In this document: positions 31,574-44,961 of the stretch, piece after piece
Numbering within the stretch: position 1 is the stretch's first letter
Layout: each line of letters starts with the position of its first letter
Source of the DNA: Clavelina lepadiformis
Lineage: Eukaryota; Chordata; Ascidiacea; Aplousobranchia; Clavelinidae
Direction: 5' to 3'
DNA length: 64,000 nt
Assembly: GCF_947623445.1 (NCBI RefSeq)
Contig: NC_135245.1
Coordinates: 15,817,501 to 15,881,500, forward strand
The notes under the pieces: generated by a model
Told to the model about the DNA's origin: nothing
What the model saw: only the letters and a program-made list of their open reading frames with translations
Databases searched by the model: none
Translations under genes and position numbers: made by a program

Positions 31574-34500
31574 TCAGCCTCTCGCAGTCATTTCAGTTGC
31601 AACAGACGAACTTTTATGCTCGCTTGTACTTGGCCTTGGTTTTCTTGTTCTGTTCAATCTTCGCCACTGACCGTCTACGCAACAACAGCAGCAGTCAGAC
31701 TCGTTGTACTCCATCGTCGAAGTGCTTCTACGTGTGACCCCATTGCCTAAAAAAGTATACAGGAAATTAGTGCGTCATACTTTGTCGCCAACACTGTAAC
31801 TTCGTTGAATTTCTCAATTAAGAATACTACATTATGGAAACTAATCAATTAGCTATACTTACCAGTTACCACTCTTCAAATGTGCTTCACTGCACGTCAA
31901 AAAGTAACGTTTTATTAGGCACACGAACGCACGTATTGCAATCTGCACATGTTTAGGTACGGCTAAATTTAACTCGGGATCGAGTTTCGTTTGTTACGAA
32001 AAATATAGAATACGAGGGTTACTTAAAAATCCTTCAGTTCGAAACCACCAGCATGCTTCACTTTGAACAATAATTTTTTTTTAATTTATAGTTTCTATGG
32101 GAACGCCAACACGAGCGACAGATAAAGAAAAACCTTCCTATACACCCGGTATTGCTAATGTGCATAAGCGCGGTTATAAGTTCCTTCGCATTTGTAATTA
32201 TTTTCAAATCAATTGTAACCACTGGCAACAGTATAAAATAAACGTTTAGACGCACCAAGTAGTTTCGCTATTTATCTCTGCATGGTGGTATCTGCTTTGA
32301 GAAATCAACTTTCAACTTTCGAAATCATGCGCTGACTGGATTGGAAACTACCAGGTTTACTTTGGCCAACTTCCTTATGTAACAATAGTTTTGTCACGAA
32401 AATACTATCTATACTACCTGTCGTATCTGTTGTATTTTGCAATGCTGGTTTCCCCATCAAACGACGGCAAGCGTTAATCCATATTCTTCGAACCTCTTTT
32501 CTTCGTAAGCAGAAAAAATAGAACATGAACAATCCCTGCGAATTGCAATTATTAGTTTTAAAACCTTTCGTCAAACGCGTACAATCGTAAAACGCGCAAC
32601 AAGCACGTATTATGACGATGCCACAATAACTGCAATGACGTCAATCGCCTGTCAGCTAAGAGTTAAAACTAGTTTGGGAATATTTGATTTAAGTTTTGCT
32701 TTAATCGCTTGAAGTAAAACTAAAATATGCTACTAAATTCTGAAATAAAAGGATCGGCTTTGCTACGCCAGGCCAAATAGCCGATTGATTAAAGATCAAA
32801 TGTATATACCGATCTAAAATATCATATAGAACATATATACAGAAAATATGACCAATACAGATGGATTTACAAAATTTAATCGCTCCATTTGAATAATCGG
32901 TTGTCAGTTTAAATAAACTGCATCAAAATAATTTGCAAATACGACAGTTCTACTTCTTTGTCTGTTGTTTGATGACGTCATACCTGAAGAGATGCGAATA
33001 TGGTGAAGAGCCAGGCAAAAGCCAGTCTTGTCTCTTCTTCTTGCACCACAACAACTGGAATAGCGAACACCCAAGTCATTCCCATAAGCACTGCCACTAG
33101 TATGGCTCTCAGTACCTGGACCATAGGTGGTTCTTCTATGGATGAATTGATCTTTAAATAGCAAAAAGTTTATGAGGATTTTTGTTTAGAACAAAAAGTA
33201 TTGTAACTTATACTGCCAACGTTTTAAGGAATTGTACACTTGTTTGTGAAGAAATCGCCCAATTTGTTACTTAACCAAGCTTTTTGGTTTTTAATTCAAT
33301 TTATTGTAACGTAAGTTTGCAAATAATTTAGATTAAACCGGATGAAAAAAATTAACTCAGGTTTTCGTTTGTGGGAAATATACTGTATATAATTTTTTTT
33401 CAAATCTGTTTATTTTGAATAAAAGGTTTTATTTTTAAGGTTTCTTTTTGTGAGTAAAAAGAAACTTAGTAAGGTTTATGTTAATCTGCTATAATGCATC
33501 AGCCAGGTTTGCAAATTATCTTTGATTTTAAATAATCTGAAATTAAATATATAATTTTAACAGTTTTACCTTAGTGCGGCCGCACGTGATAGCTCGTATA
33601 ACCAGAACTGCCATAATGACGTTTCCTATGAAGATGATACCGATGATTAGGAGGAATCCAAAATATAGTCCGGGCCCATTGAGCCAGCAATAACCGTCTC
33701 CGACGTACGACGACCATTTATCGTGTTTAACGCATTCTGTAAAAGTTGTTTTTGAAACAGGTTTTCAACAATTGCTAATTCGATATTGTTCAGCAGTTGC
33801 TTTTATTGCTTGGCTATGGAATGCCATGTAAAATCTTTAGCTTCAGCTATTGGTCGTAGGTAGGTTGCTATTTCAAAAGCAAATGTTTTTCCCCGCATTA
33901 AACGTTACCTGTATCATCTTGTTGCCATAACAACACTGACAGAGCCATCGTTGCAAAGACGACTAATCCTGTTATCAAATATACAGCTACCGCCACCTTG
34001 CGAGCTTGCACAACATTATGACGGTTGAAAGACGTCACAAAAGTTCTGCATAAAATCTTTATTAATATGCATATATTTCTTGAACGAATAGGCTACCATT
34101 CCTTTTGTTTAGAAATGTTAGGGAATAATCAAAAATAATAATATTAATACTTTATCACGTATTTTAATACTAGCTTACTAAGTTATATTTATATGTTTAA
34201 CTAAGTCATAGTTATTCACCGAAACATTGTAATGCTTTCCACGGCCATCCATCCCCATGACGCTAGCAAGAAATAGTGAATAACAGCGGCAATGGAGACA
34301 CATAATTCCCGCGGTTCGGTAAATTCGATCCCGATCAAGAACACAAGATAAGCGAGAAGTAAACACAAACACAAATTGATGTGGATGTCGGCAGAACGGA
34401 TACGTCTTAGGTCCCTACAAGCACAACGACAAGAAAGAGATTGTTATCATTAATTCGTTAACAGCTTAATAAGCAGAATAGGCTAATTTTAAATATGGTA

Positions 34501-37500
34501 AAATGTTGTTAATAACTTGGCGGAAACAAACAAGGACAATCGGTGAGAACTTACGGTAATAAAAGAAAGAATAATATGGTCAGAAGGAGGCTCAGCACAC
34601 AAATAATTAATCCAACTTGGCTCGCAATAGTCAATGGAATATGCTGAGACTGGTCATCAAAACTCTAAATTGACAACTGCATTAAAGTCCAAAAGGTAAT
34701 TTTTGCTGTTTTTGTCAAACTGTTACGTGTATTCCAATCAACCTGTGGTATCCAAGATACCGAAAGGTACGCCTGGATGAGTTGAGACATTATATGATAG
34801 GTAGGTGATACAGAAATGATTACAGAATTCTTGCAGAAAACTGTAGGGTACATCCCTTTATCGATTAGCTCAATTAGGCAATGTCACTTTCTCACCACAA
34901 CAACGGCAAAGCTTGTTGTATGACTACAGGCGCAGTGAATGAGACTATCGTGGTCATTGTCGATATTGAAAGACTGACAACCAACTGTTGACCAAGTTTG
35001 TGTTTCCGGTTTGTAAAAACTGCATTCTTCAATGTAACAATCCTAAAGAGTATAAAATTTATATACAAAAAATTATCGATGACTGGTTTGTAATTACGAT
35101 GAAATTCCTTGGATATTGGACTTGATGTGAGATGTGCCGAGCCCGACCTAGGACTCTCGCCACAAACGTCATCATTTTTAAGTGTTCTCACGAATTTCAG
35201 CTTCACTTTCGAGTTTACCCGAAAGTAGACATTTTGGAATAAGTAAGCAAAAAGTACTATTGTTGGCTCAGAATTCTTTTTCAAAGATATCATAAAGCTT
35301 AGCTTCTGTACATTGACAAAAAGAGTTTGGGAAAAGCCACTAAGAGAGAATGTGAAAAATAAGTAAATGTGGAGCACATAGCCAGTGGGTTCGGTGATTA
35401 TGCAGAAAGGGAGAAAATTGGTTTAATTAAAATGGTCATGTGCCTTGTGTAGTTTTCGTTCATTGGTAGAAGTGCAATGCTTGTCTAAGCTTTAGTGGAA
35501 CACAACCATAATTGTTTTAAAGCAACACCACCTTGCTCCTTGACTTTATACCGGTAATTGTTTTTACACCCGCTGTAGCCTACAAGCATTTTGGAATTTA
35601 TAGATGGTGCAGAGAATGTCGCGCGTATCGTATCACGCGCAATCTTTCGGTTGGTTTATTTTAAAAATGCAAAAGTCTATACATTATACGAGTTTAACTT
35701 GGGAAAGTTAACATGGCTTTATTATACCCATTTGTTGTCATTGTTTACACAATTTGGTAATATACGAGTTTATGGTCCTGAAAGGTCTATCTTAAGATTT
35801 GTGTCTGTCAAATATTTTTACACTACAGTATTTAATACGTACAATCGTACATCTATGCTTTAATGTACTGAAGACGTAGCCTACAGGTTACAATGTTCCG
35901 ATGAAGACATTTTTCGTAGGGTTGAAATTCTTTGTCTTATGCTGACGTCATACGTTCGGGCTCGGCTCGGGTTTCCAGAAATTTTAAAGTCGTTAGCTAC
36001 AGTAGTTTTCATATTTTTACAACCGTGTTATTTCATATTTCCACAAACCTTGTCTAATTATTTTCTGTTTAACCAGACAAAAAAATTTATACAACCTGAC
36101 TAAAATTGCTCTTCTCGAAAGCATATGTTAAAGGCACGCTAACTTTGGTTTCATTGTCGTACAATACAGTTGCTGTAACGACCTGAAACAACATTATTGT
36201 GTGTTGTAAAACTATTGTAGCAGATGTTCAACAATGTCTTAGTTAATATCAATCACTTACTTTTCCAACGTTTCCTTTTGCCGATGGAAACAAGCTTGAA
36301 TTGTTGTAAGTGATAAAAACTGTCGTTAGGCTTGTAACTTGTGCGCTGGAATTGTTTGCTGGCTCTAACACAGATCGAATAGTCTCGCTGGCAATCTTCA
36401 CGTAAGGAGAATTGCCAGTTATTCCAGATGTTTGTTTGCTGAATGATCTTGGTGATACATATATGACATCATTGTTATGATTTTTTTTGTCATCCATATC
36501 AATCTTCGAAGCCTGAAGTACAATAGAACAGCTTTGTGTTTTTTACTTCTTTGCGTAACAATACAATTCAGTTGAAGTTTTTGTCTACCGGTACATACAG
36601 TTTTTGTTTGCTAGAAAAAAATATTTATTCTACCTTGACATCCATGTGGCCGGTTGAGAAGATGTATGTTGGTTCACTTGAACTTAGACTGACCCTTCCG
36701 ACAAAAGTTTCCACCAAAGACACAAGGTCTGTTTTTTCATTTTCTTTGCCGCTGGACGATGTTGCATACGTCACTTGCAATGACGTAGCAGTGGTGATGA
36801 TGTCATTAAGCATTTTGTCCGTGATCTGCTTGTTGTACACAATTTTGTTGAATGTTTCAATTCAAGACCGTTTTGCTATGTTTACATCATTCTTGATACG
36901 ACCAGATCTTACAATGTGACCTGAAGTAGCTTTAAATACTTACAGTTGACTCCGTTTCGGAAGTACTGTCCTGGTAACTTGTAACGTTACCGACGCTTCG
37001 CAAAATATGTACAGCATTTGTGACGTCATTATCGGTTAAAAGACTTGGTTGTGAAGTCAGAAGCCTCACGTTTGCCGTCAATGAACTTAGTTGATCCGGC
37101 GATCCATAGCGAGTGTCAACATGACTGGACAGCTTCATAAGTTAAATAAAGTTGATTTGATAAATAACGAAATCCTCCGGCAGGAACCGGTAATACGTAA
37201 CGACGTATAACATCTGCGTGTGCTGCATAGTTATGAAGGTGATCCTGTTACGTATGGTGCTTTTACACTATTGCATTTCCTGCACCTGAGACAACTTATT
37301 ACGTTGTTACCTTGTTCGCGATTTCTTCCAATGTTTCCTCGCATGACGTAGTTGCCAGAGTCGTGACGTCATATTTTACGATGCCGGAGATGAAACCGCA
37401 AAACACGCTCGCCATGGGCTGACCTGCACGGAAATAGAGATGTTAAATCTACTATCATTTCACAATTAAAGCTCACAGTTGGATTATTATGCATACTGGT

Positions 37501-40500
37501 GTTACGATTCACCTGATGAACATTTTTCCATTGAATCAGAAAAAGTCTTGTAGTGCGCGTCAGGAAAACTGAAGACGTTTGAATTGCGAGTGAAATTCTC
37601 GGGGGCGCAAGAGAGCATGACATCGTCACGCTCTGCTTGTGGAGTTGTGATGATCTTTTCCGTCGTTGCAGCTTTAGTGGTAACAAAGTGAAGAGGGGAT
37701 GGTTCTTTTCCTTTTGTTGTCAGCGTTTGGGTTTCACTGCGGCGTGTTGATCTTTCTATGTTTAGGATTCCGTCGGGTTTATTCATACAGTCTGGAAACA
37801 TTTTAAACGCATTTTAAACATAGTAAGTTACTCAAGAAGTTAGCTTGCCCAAGAATACCTACAATAGAAAGGTAGCCTACTGCAAGGTGCAGGCAAAAAT
37901 ATCTTCTTCAACCTGCCTGTGGTAATATTGCTTGCCGTATTTCAATCTAGTTAACTAACGACTATAAATTTCACAAAAATTACACTGGTTTTACCTTCTT
38001 TTTTGAATACTTTTTCGCACATAAAGGGCATCAATTTAGAACAAGGTAAGCCTTCGTCACTAACCAGTGATCTCATCGACGGTGGTTCATCCCCACACAA
38101 ACGATCACTAAAAATTGTATTTGTAAAATTTATGTGCCTAATATTTACTTCATAAACCTGTAATGCCAATTTCTTCGTTATAAGCAGATCGTTTCGTCTA
38201 TTTTTTGCCGTTGTCGGTGGGGAAGGAAAAAATGGTGCATACTTTGTTATAAGCGTAATATAACGAGAACATGTTCATAAACACCAACCAACGATAAAGT
38301 TTCAAAACCTCGCGTGCTTAAAACGTGCCTGTGGTTAACTATGCTGAGGTGCTATAACGATGAAGGTGGTTAGCACGGACAACAACCCCAAATACTTTAA
38401 GTTAAAAAAATGGAATAGAACTTATACACGAAAAAGCATAAAGAGATACTGTAACAAACGATCCTGTTATGGTAATCATGTTAAAACATGTTTAGTTCTA
38501 GTATAGGGTATATACGTATAGTCTTAATTTTTAATGATTTATTTGTTCCATACCTCCAGTATTCTGTAGAGTTTATGGCAAAAATAAGTTGATTTGTAAC
38601 TTGTTTTTGACTTTGCTGGTCACTGGGATTCGATAGAACTCCTCCCAACATCATGCATGAGTTTCTTGCATCGTAGAAATTTTTAGGAGTTGAGTTGAAC
38701 GTGTAGATCATTCCACTGACCAGAGCCGACTGAATGTATCCGACTGTTTGCGAATCTATGACCGGAGTTTTACTTGATTTTAGAAAAAGTAGCTTACTAA
38801 TTTACAACAGTTTTAATAATTACACGTTAAGTCGTACTATATTTCATTGATTGGCATACGAATCCTGCAGCCCGTTCTCCACAACTTTCAGGTGACCAAG
38901 CACCCAATACAGGAGATAAATTAAACATTCCACATAGCTGGCGGTCATTAGGGAATGTGACAGCAAACGATTCAGCATTCCAATTCTGTTGCAAAATCAA
39001 AACAACCTTTTTTGCTGTCATAAAGTTTGTTTTGTTTTCCAGCTATAAATCTCTATTACGGCACGAAAAACAATCATTTTCTTCTAAAGTATGGTTGTAG
39101 CTCACCTGTCTTTGCAGGCAGCAAAGTTTTAACCTTTTTACAGCATACAATTTTTTATCTCTCACCTGATATTTCAAACTATTCTGTGGACAAGAGACTG
39201 CTGATTTTGGCGGTGGAATGTAATCCCCACGATCATTCCAATACCACAGGTTACCGGCTTTTTGAGCTCCCATCCACAATTTATCGTTGGAGATATCTTG
39301 TATTAAAAACAAGAGAAAAAATCTAAAGCTTGAATAAACCAAAGTATCGCTTTTTGCTATTAAGCAAAATATATAATTAAAAGCATGCAAAACGGGAAAA
39401 GAATGGAAAACAGAATAAGTACAACAACTCAATTAGTTTATGTGTTTACTTTAGATTAGATAAGGATAGAGATAAGTCTCATCGGTTGAAATTTTTAATT
39501 ACATACAGGGTCAATATTTATTTGGAAAATCTTGCTTTAAGAATGTGCTTTTCCGATAACGTAAGAAGAGCCTGTCCGAAATATTACCTGTGTCAGGCTT
39601 TCTCATGGAAGCAATTTTTCTTTCCAAAAAGCTTTGAATATCGGAATCACGAATTGAAGCCATTGACTGCCCAAGTTTTAAGCACTCCATGTTGGCTTCC
39701 CAAAATGTTGCTGGTCGCCATACCAGGGTAAATGTGTAAGGGCTCAAAGTGATTTTATGAATGGAAGTTTCTGCACAATCGTAAAGTGTAGCCTATATGA
39801 AGGACAGGTTTTCTGTTTGCATATACCATCCTGGTTCACTGGTATTATTCAATTCTATAATCTTGTACCGAGATACTTGATAATCATTTAAAATAAAATC
39901 CACTCTTTACATTCTTATCAATGGCGTTGCTTTGGATATTTTGAATTAAAAATCGTAGGCCTAACTAAAATTTCTATTTACCACCTGATGATTTGACATC
40001 GGTCAACTCGGAGTTGCATAGATCTGTATCACAATCCGAGCATTGAAATCCACCATCTGCATCGCCCCTCCGTGTTGGACAAGCTTCAACACAACCTTTC
40101 ATAATTCCGACGCTGCTGATAGCGGTTCCGCAGCGAGACTAGACAGAAGACAACACTGTTATAGCCTACTGTCAAACATTTGAATAGTTTGTAGCGGTGT
40201 AAGTGCATCAGATGATTTTATAAACAGTTTAATTAGAAACGCTTTGATACCTGAAGCTTGCCGCATTCCATCGGATGGTTTTCGTTGCATTTTATATTGG
40301 CGGAAACAGCATCTGTACTAGCTTCATCGCAGGAGTAGCAAAAAAGCGCATCTACAATAACACATCATTATATCTGAAGTCATTGAAAAGAAAATGATAC
40401 CTGGACAATATCCACTGTGTGACAAACCGGCGTGAATTTAGTTACCGCGGTTCATCGGTCACTTATTGATCATCATTAACCAAATTCGTCGACGAGTTAA

Positions 40501-40974
40501 TAATTAAATGAGCATTGAGCAAGTAACTAAGTTGCAATTAAGTGGCCAACTTCATTTGCATGAACTACTTGATAACGTTTATATTATCTATTTCTAAGGG
40601 ATAAATTTTATAACCCCATGTTACACAATTGACTTCCGGAAGTTACATTACCCGACCATTAACTTTCGGTAACTTTCATAGGTTTTCTTATGTCATATTA
40701 ACGTAGCCTAGGCTATATGGCCACCGTATGTAGGCCACCACCTAACGAAACAAGAAACCGTAAAGCGGGTAACCAAGTTCAAGTTTTAAATAAGCAACCA
40801 AGTTACTACTGGTAACCAAATTTTCGCCGACTTGTGATATATGACCTTTGCTTTCTTGTCAAAATGCCTATAGGTTATTATAAACTATGCTGTTTTAAAG
40901 CGTTGCTTACCTGTTTCTTTCCAGCTTACTGTAAGCAATATAGTTAACAGAACAAAGTTAAATATATAATCCAT
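31574..40974 (-). CDS. Adhesion GPCR with Ly6/uPAR-like and C-type-lectin-like domains, 1176 residues
   Basis: Twenty-three minus-strand exons join in phase: 40974-40911, 40351-40251, 40138-39985, 39770-39588, 39296-39166, 38985-38838, 38743-38554, 38137-37995, 37791-37513, 37423-37311, 37132-36944, 36828-36634, 36512-36261, 36182-36096, 35305-35219, 35042-34896, 34664-34555, 34414-34220, 34045-33909, 33736-33570, 33151-32984, 32535-32418, 31746-31574. Residues 1-21 are a signal peptide. Residues 22-106 form a three-finger-like Cys module (FCYSCDE ... CDTDLCN). Residues 107-260 are a C-type lectin domain (WMGAQKAGNLWYW, GFVCQ). Residues 261-371 are a second, degenerate lectin-like region, 372-464 a Thr-rich linker, 465-772 a GAIN-like stalk, and 773-821 the GPS (IHCACSHTTSFAVVV). 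TM1-7 follow, with MGMTWVFA in TM6 and GLFMFYFFCLRRKEVRRIW in TM7. The tail has five consecutive Cys. The exon 8 acceptor and exon 15 donor are the least certain. Confidence 0.88.
40417..40837. repeat. Inverted-repeat MITE (GGCGTGAA/GTTACC family) in intron 1 of the lectin GPCR
   Basis: The left end (GACAAACCGGCGTGAATTTA then GTTACC) is mirrored by GGTAACCAAATTTTCGCCG at the right end. It shares terminal motifs with the element at 5741-5930. About 420 bp, non-coding; ends approximate. Confidence 0.6.
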
Positions 40975-43000
40975 ATCTTAGTATCGCAAAGGTATGATTG
41001 GTGACTTGCGGTTACACTGTTTAGTCTGTACAATCTCTGAAATCTTTATGCTTTCTTTCAGTCTTAAAAGTTTTTTTCTAATAGTCTAAAGCAAACATAG
41101 TGTCAGTCTTTTTATGAATAAGTACATCGTACACGACACTAAACAGAACTTTAAAGTACAAAGTTTAGATGTTTTTAAGACCAAAGCGGTACGTCAAACC
41201 TGATTACTTGTAGTACTGAGATAAATTGTGCAACCCTCCCATCGCTATATAAAAGAGATTCCTTTTTCTTATTCTTTCAATTGAATATGTAACCGTGACT
41301 TCATTTCCGTTCAAATCAATGGCCAAACCAATATATGGAAATCTACCGCTACTATATCTTTAAGGAGACTTGTGCTGGGGCATTTCCTATTTTACAAGCT
41401 TTGATTGAGATTGTACTAAGTGCTATAAAAATTTATCACTCTCACGTCCGTTATTAAGAGCATTATACAAATTAATGACTGTGTATTACTTCAAAGTATT
41501 CCAAATGGAATTAATGATGCCGTTACAAATAAACACCTTGAGACGCTATATCGTTACAATATTTTATTCCTGTTATTTGACATCAGCGTGATATTCAATT
41601 TTAAAAGGGATTGTTAGTCTTCTAAATTTAAGCTAAGCAATATACACTCCTCCTGTACTCCTTGTAGCAGGGGTGTCAAACTCAATCGCACCAGGGGCCA
41701 AAACTCAAAACTTATTTAACGCCGCGGGCCGTAAGGATAAAACTTGATTGAACTTTTCGTGACACGAGTACATAAATTGGAATAGGCAGCGAAACAACAC
41801 CAAATTTTTGATGTTTTTGACGATTTTTGACTGTGCTATTTTTCTCTTACGTCATTATGTTTCATTCATCTCCTTGCAAAAGCATTAAAGAATTAACAAA
41901 CAATAAAGAAAAAAGCAGCCCAGATGCCAAGCGTTTGAATAAATCTATTTATTCTATCGTATGGTGGGGCAACTGCTGTGCTGCGGTATTGTGCGATTTG
42001 TTATAATCTTGTTTCTTGTTTAAAAAAGTAAGTTATAAGTTTACTGTACAATGATATAGCGGGCCGGAAATAGTTCAATGTATAAAATAACATTGCGGGC
42101 CAAGTTTTATTGTAAAGCGGGCCGGATGTGGCCCGCGGGCCGGGAGTTTGACACGTATGCCTTGTAGCATCCCCGTCTGTTGCTATTACAAAAAAATGCT
42201 AGTCAATTACAAACAAAAAGTAGGCCTACAGTTCGTGACCTGGACTCGAAAAAGTCAAACTAGAATGAATTTATAAATATTTGAGTTTAATATAACACAG
42301 CCTTGCAATTAGTAATTCATCAAAACACAATATGTTGCAGTTATGAAGACTACATATTTATTTTATGTCATTACCTTTAATTTGGCTCGACAACGTAGCA
42401 GCTAGGGTGCCGGGTTTACAGTGATGCAAACCTATTTTCGAAAATCCAAGAATAAGGCATGAACGACGCATTGACTTGTTTACTAGGGTAAACTGTGTGA
42501 ACAGCTTCGAATTAGCTAACATAAAATGTAAGTTAAAACACAAAAATAAATATTGCATCTCTCAGAAAAACGCACGAAAACAACCTCGTTCACTGGAGGT
42601 CGTGCGGAAACATCTGTGTAAACCCTTTCCTCAGTCTGAGGACAAAGATCTCGATACGATACCATAACTGCTCCAAACGTAATACCTACATATTATTGTA
42701 CCATGTATGTTTTCCGTATTTTGTCTTGGCCGTGGCGATTGGTACCAGCGCATCCGACGTCGCCACGTTATGGACTATCTACTTTATTTCTTTTTGCTTT
42801 GCTGATTTCCATACTTTTTGCGTTAATTAATGTTGATTGCTTTGCTTTATATATTGCTCCCCGTTGGAAATTCTGATTGGCACAAAGTTACCGTACTTTT
42901 TCCACGTGTTGGCCCTTAGTTACTTTGTTTCTGCGAAAGTGCTGCCGAGAACGACACTCAACCTCAAAGAGTTAAACAAACTAAGTTTTCCTTAGGAGAC
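40975..43000. other. Upstream region of the lectin GPCR gene
   Basis: It contains the presumed promoter of the minus-strand GPCR and the hAT element at 41668-42159. I see no other supported gene; the small frames near 42358-42667 look spurious. Confidence 0.45.
41668..42159. mobile_element. Non-autonomous hAT element with GGGCCGG-rich ends
   Basis: The ends are CAGGGGTGTCAAACTC and GAGTTTGACACGTATG, inverted with a few mismatches. The flanking 8-bp duplication CCTTGTAG is perfect (41660-41667, 42160-42167). Subterminal GCGGGCCG repeats are typical of this hAT group. 492 bp, no transposase. Confidence 0.93.
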
Positions 43001-43032
43001 AACTGCATAGGTTGGCATCAAGCTGAAGCGGA

Positions 43033-44202
43033 TTAAATCGATTTTGGTATTATTTGTATATTTTTCAAAACATAAGCATCCAAGTCATAATTATTAGTGA
43101 TGTCATGGAACTCTGACAAATCAAAAGAAGTAATTGCATTAAATATAGTATCTTTTAAAGTTGCATGATTTCGAAAGTTAATTTCTAAAAACTTAAGTAC
43201 ATCAAGCAATGTTTGATTAGGTTTAAGCAATGTCTCATACTCATTGCACTGTAAGATAGAAATTAATGAATTAATTCATCAGGAGTGAAATTACTTGATG
43301 GCAATTCTGTTGTACTTTCTGCGTGTTTTTTCCTAGAGTAAACAATCCAACTTATTGCAATTGATTTCAGAAATTTGGAACCTATTACTACACCATTCAA
43401 TATTAGTAACTTATAATACAACATTACACTTTTATTACATTAAATGTTGCGCTGAATCATAAAAATATCTACCTGAGGAAAAGATGAAACAATTTTCTTG
43501 TGGCTTCAAGTGATTTTGCATCGATCTGCATTTGGGCCAAAATAATGAGCAATTCTAGATATGCCATCTATACTTAACTCAGTCAACAACTCAGATCCAT
43601 GAGGTATGGTGGCAAAGATATTACTAAAGTAGCCTAATCAACCGCTTCTTTCGTCAAACCATCTGGTGATGCACATACCTCAGCCCACATATTTTTAATT
43701 GTTTTTCTGGAATACTTCTTAGAGGAAAAGCCTTAAAAAAATAATGTTAGTTGGTGAAAAATCCTGTATTTGGCATACATACAAATTTATTTTGCTAAAC
43801 ATGTAAACTTATAAAAATATAAAAAACCTTAAGGTAGCAGTTCTTACCTAAATAACCACGATGCTTAACCTTTTGATGGACTCTTAAAACCTCGCTAACT
43901 TTTAAATTTTTCATCACAGTATTCACACCTAATCGGTAAGATGCAAAAGTAAACTCATTCAATGCATCCAATCTTCTATTTTCCTGGAGTGAGAGATAGT
44001 TTTTAAATAATATAAAGCTTTAAGTATTATATACTTAAAAAATCTATGCTTGTAGCTTCAGCCTATCTTAATTCTTAACTTACTGAAAGAGATCATTAGC
44101 TTGCAAAGCAAAAGATGATACAGGCTTGATTCTGCTGCACTCTTCATCGTCAACAACGATTTCAACGAAATATTCGGCAGTAAGTGCTGGTGCAGACGAC
44201 AT
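43033..44202 (-). pseudogene. Decayed coding remnants of an unrecognised gene
   Basis: Several exon-like frames lie in a row on the minus strand: 44202-44084 (starts MSSAPALTAEYFVEIVVDDE), 43983-43848 (ENRRLDALNEFTFASYRLGV), about 43736-43680 (FSSKKYSRKTIKNMWAE), a frame near 43640-43515 (IFATIPHGSELLTELS) and 43230-43033. Codon-like composition and splice-like borders suggest real former exons. The phases do not agree between the first and second, or third and fourth, so a gene cannot be assembled. I do not recognise the protein. It could be a transposase-derived gene linked to the THAP-like frame just upstream. Confidence 0.35.
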
Positions 44203-44399
44203 GTTGGTAACTGAAAGGAGCTGCTACACACGTTTGAATTGTCAAAACAACGTAAACAGCAACTTCAATTCTTAGTAATTGATGAACGAGTCATGGGAAT
44301 GTGTAAAACATTTCGCCACGACTGGCGAAGTGTAGGGGGAATAAGTGTACGCAACCATGCATGACGCGGGAGAAACAAAACTTTCTCTTCTCATAAAAA

Positions 44400-44790
44400 A
44401 GAATGAAACGAGGAGGAAGTAGTTTCCCATCATGTTCTTTATATCTTTTGTCAAAGTGTACTTTACAATTTGCAGCCTTTTTAGACATTAAAAGTTAGCA
44501 TCTAGCCTAAACAAAGTTAATCTTGTAACACTAACCTAGGCTAGCCTAACTTAATTAACCAAATAAAATTTCTTACTTTTCCCTATAAAACATTTCTTTT
44601 TTCTATCTCCTATTTTAGAATCCCTCATAGATGATATAAAGTTTGTTAATTCTTCACGATTCTGCCTTTCCTGAGGTGTCATGGCCAGATCCGATCTACG
44701 AATCGAAAATAATGCTGGCATTTTCCCTTGTTGTTTTCCTTTTTTGTGTATCCAGCTGCATAAAGGTACGCAACAGTGTGTAACAGGCAT
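44400..44790 (-). pseudogene. THAP-like zinc-finger remnant
   Basis: The frame from 44790 starts MPVTHCCVPLCSWIHKKG, resembling the N-terminus of THAP domains (C2CH zinc-binding, DNA-binding, common in P-element-type transposases and in host genes derived from them). A second frame near 44480-44440 supplies the C-x2-H pair (NCKVHFDKRY). The likely donor (44567) and acceptor (44482) are out of phase, so the domain appears broken or my splice choice is wrong. An AVPTIF-like box was not seen. Confidence 0.4.
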
Positions 44791-44961
44791 AATTATTTAT
44801 TACTTAGCTTATGACTTACGAGTCTTAACAAAACTGCATTAAAAACTATGACAAATTCTTATTGACTGAAGTATCGTTGTGCGCTGCTGAGCAAGAACAT
44901 AGAAGCAATCAAGCGTGACAAACATCACAACGTCATTATGGAAAATGGAGTTGCACTATAG

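Noticed and set aside
36536-36919. Plus-strand frame of 127 codons
   Set aside because: It is antisense to exon 12 of the lectin GPCR, which fits the in-phase exon chain.
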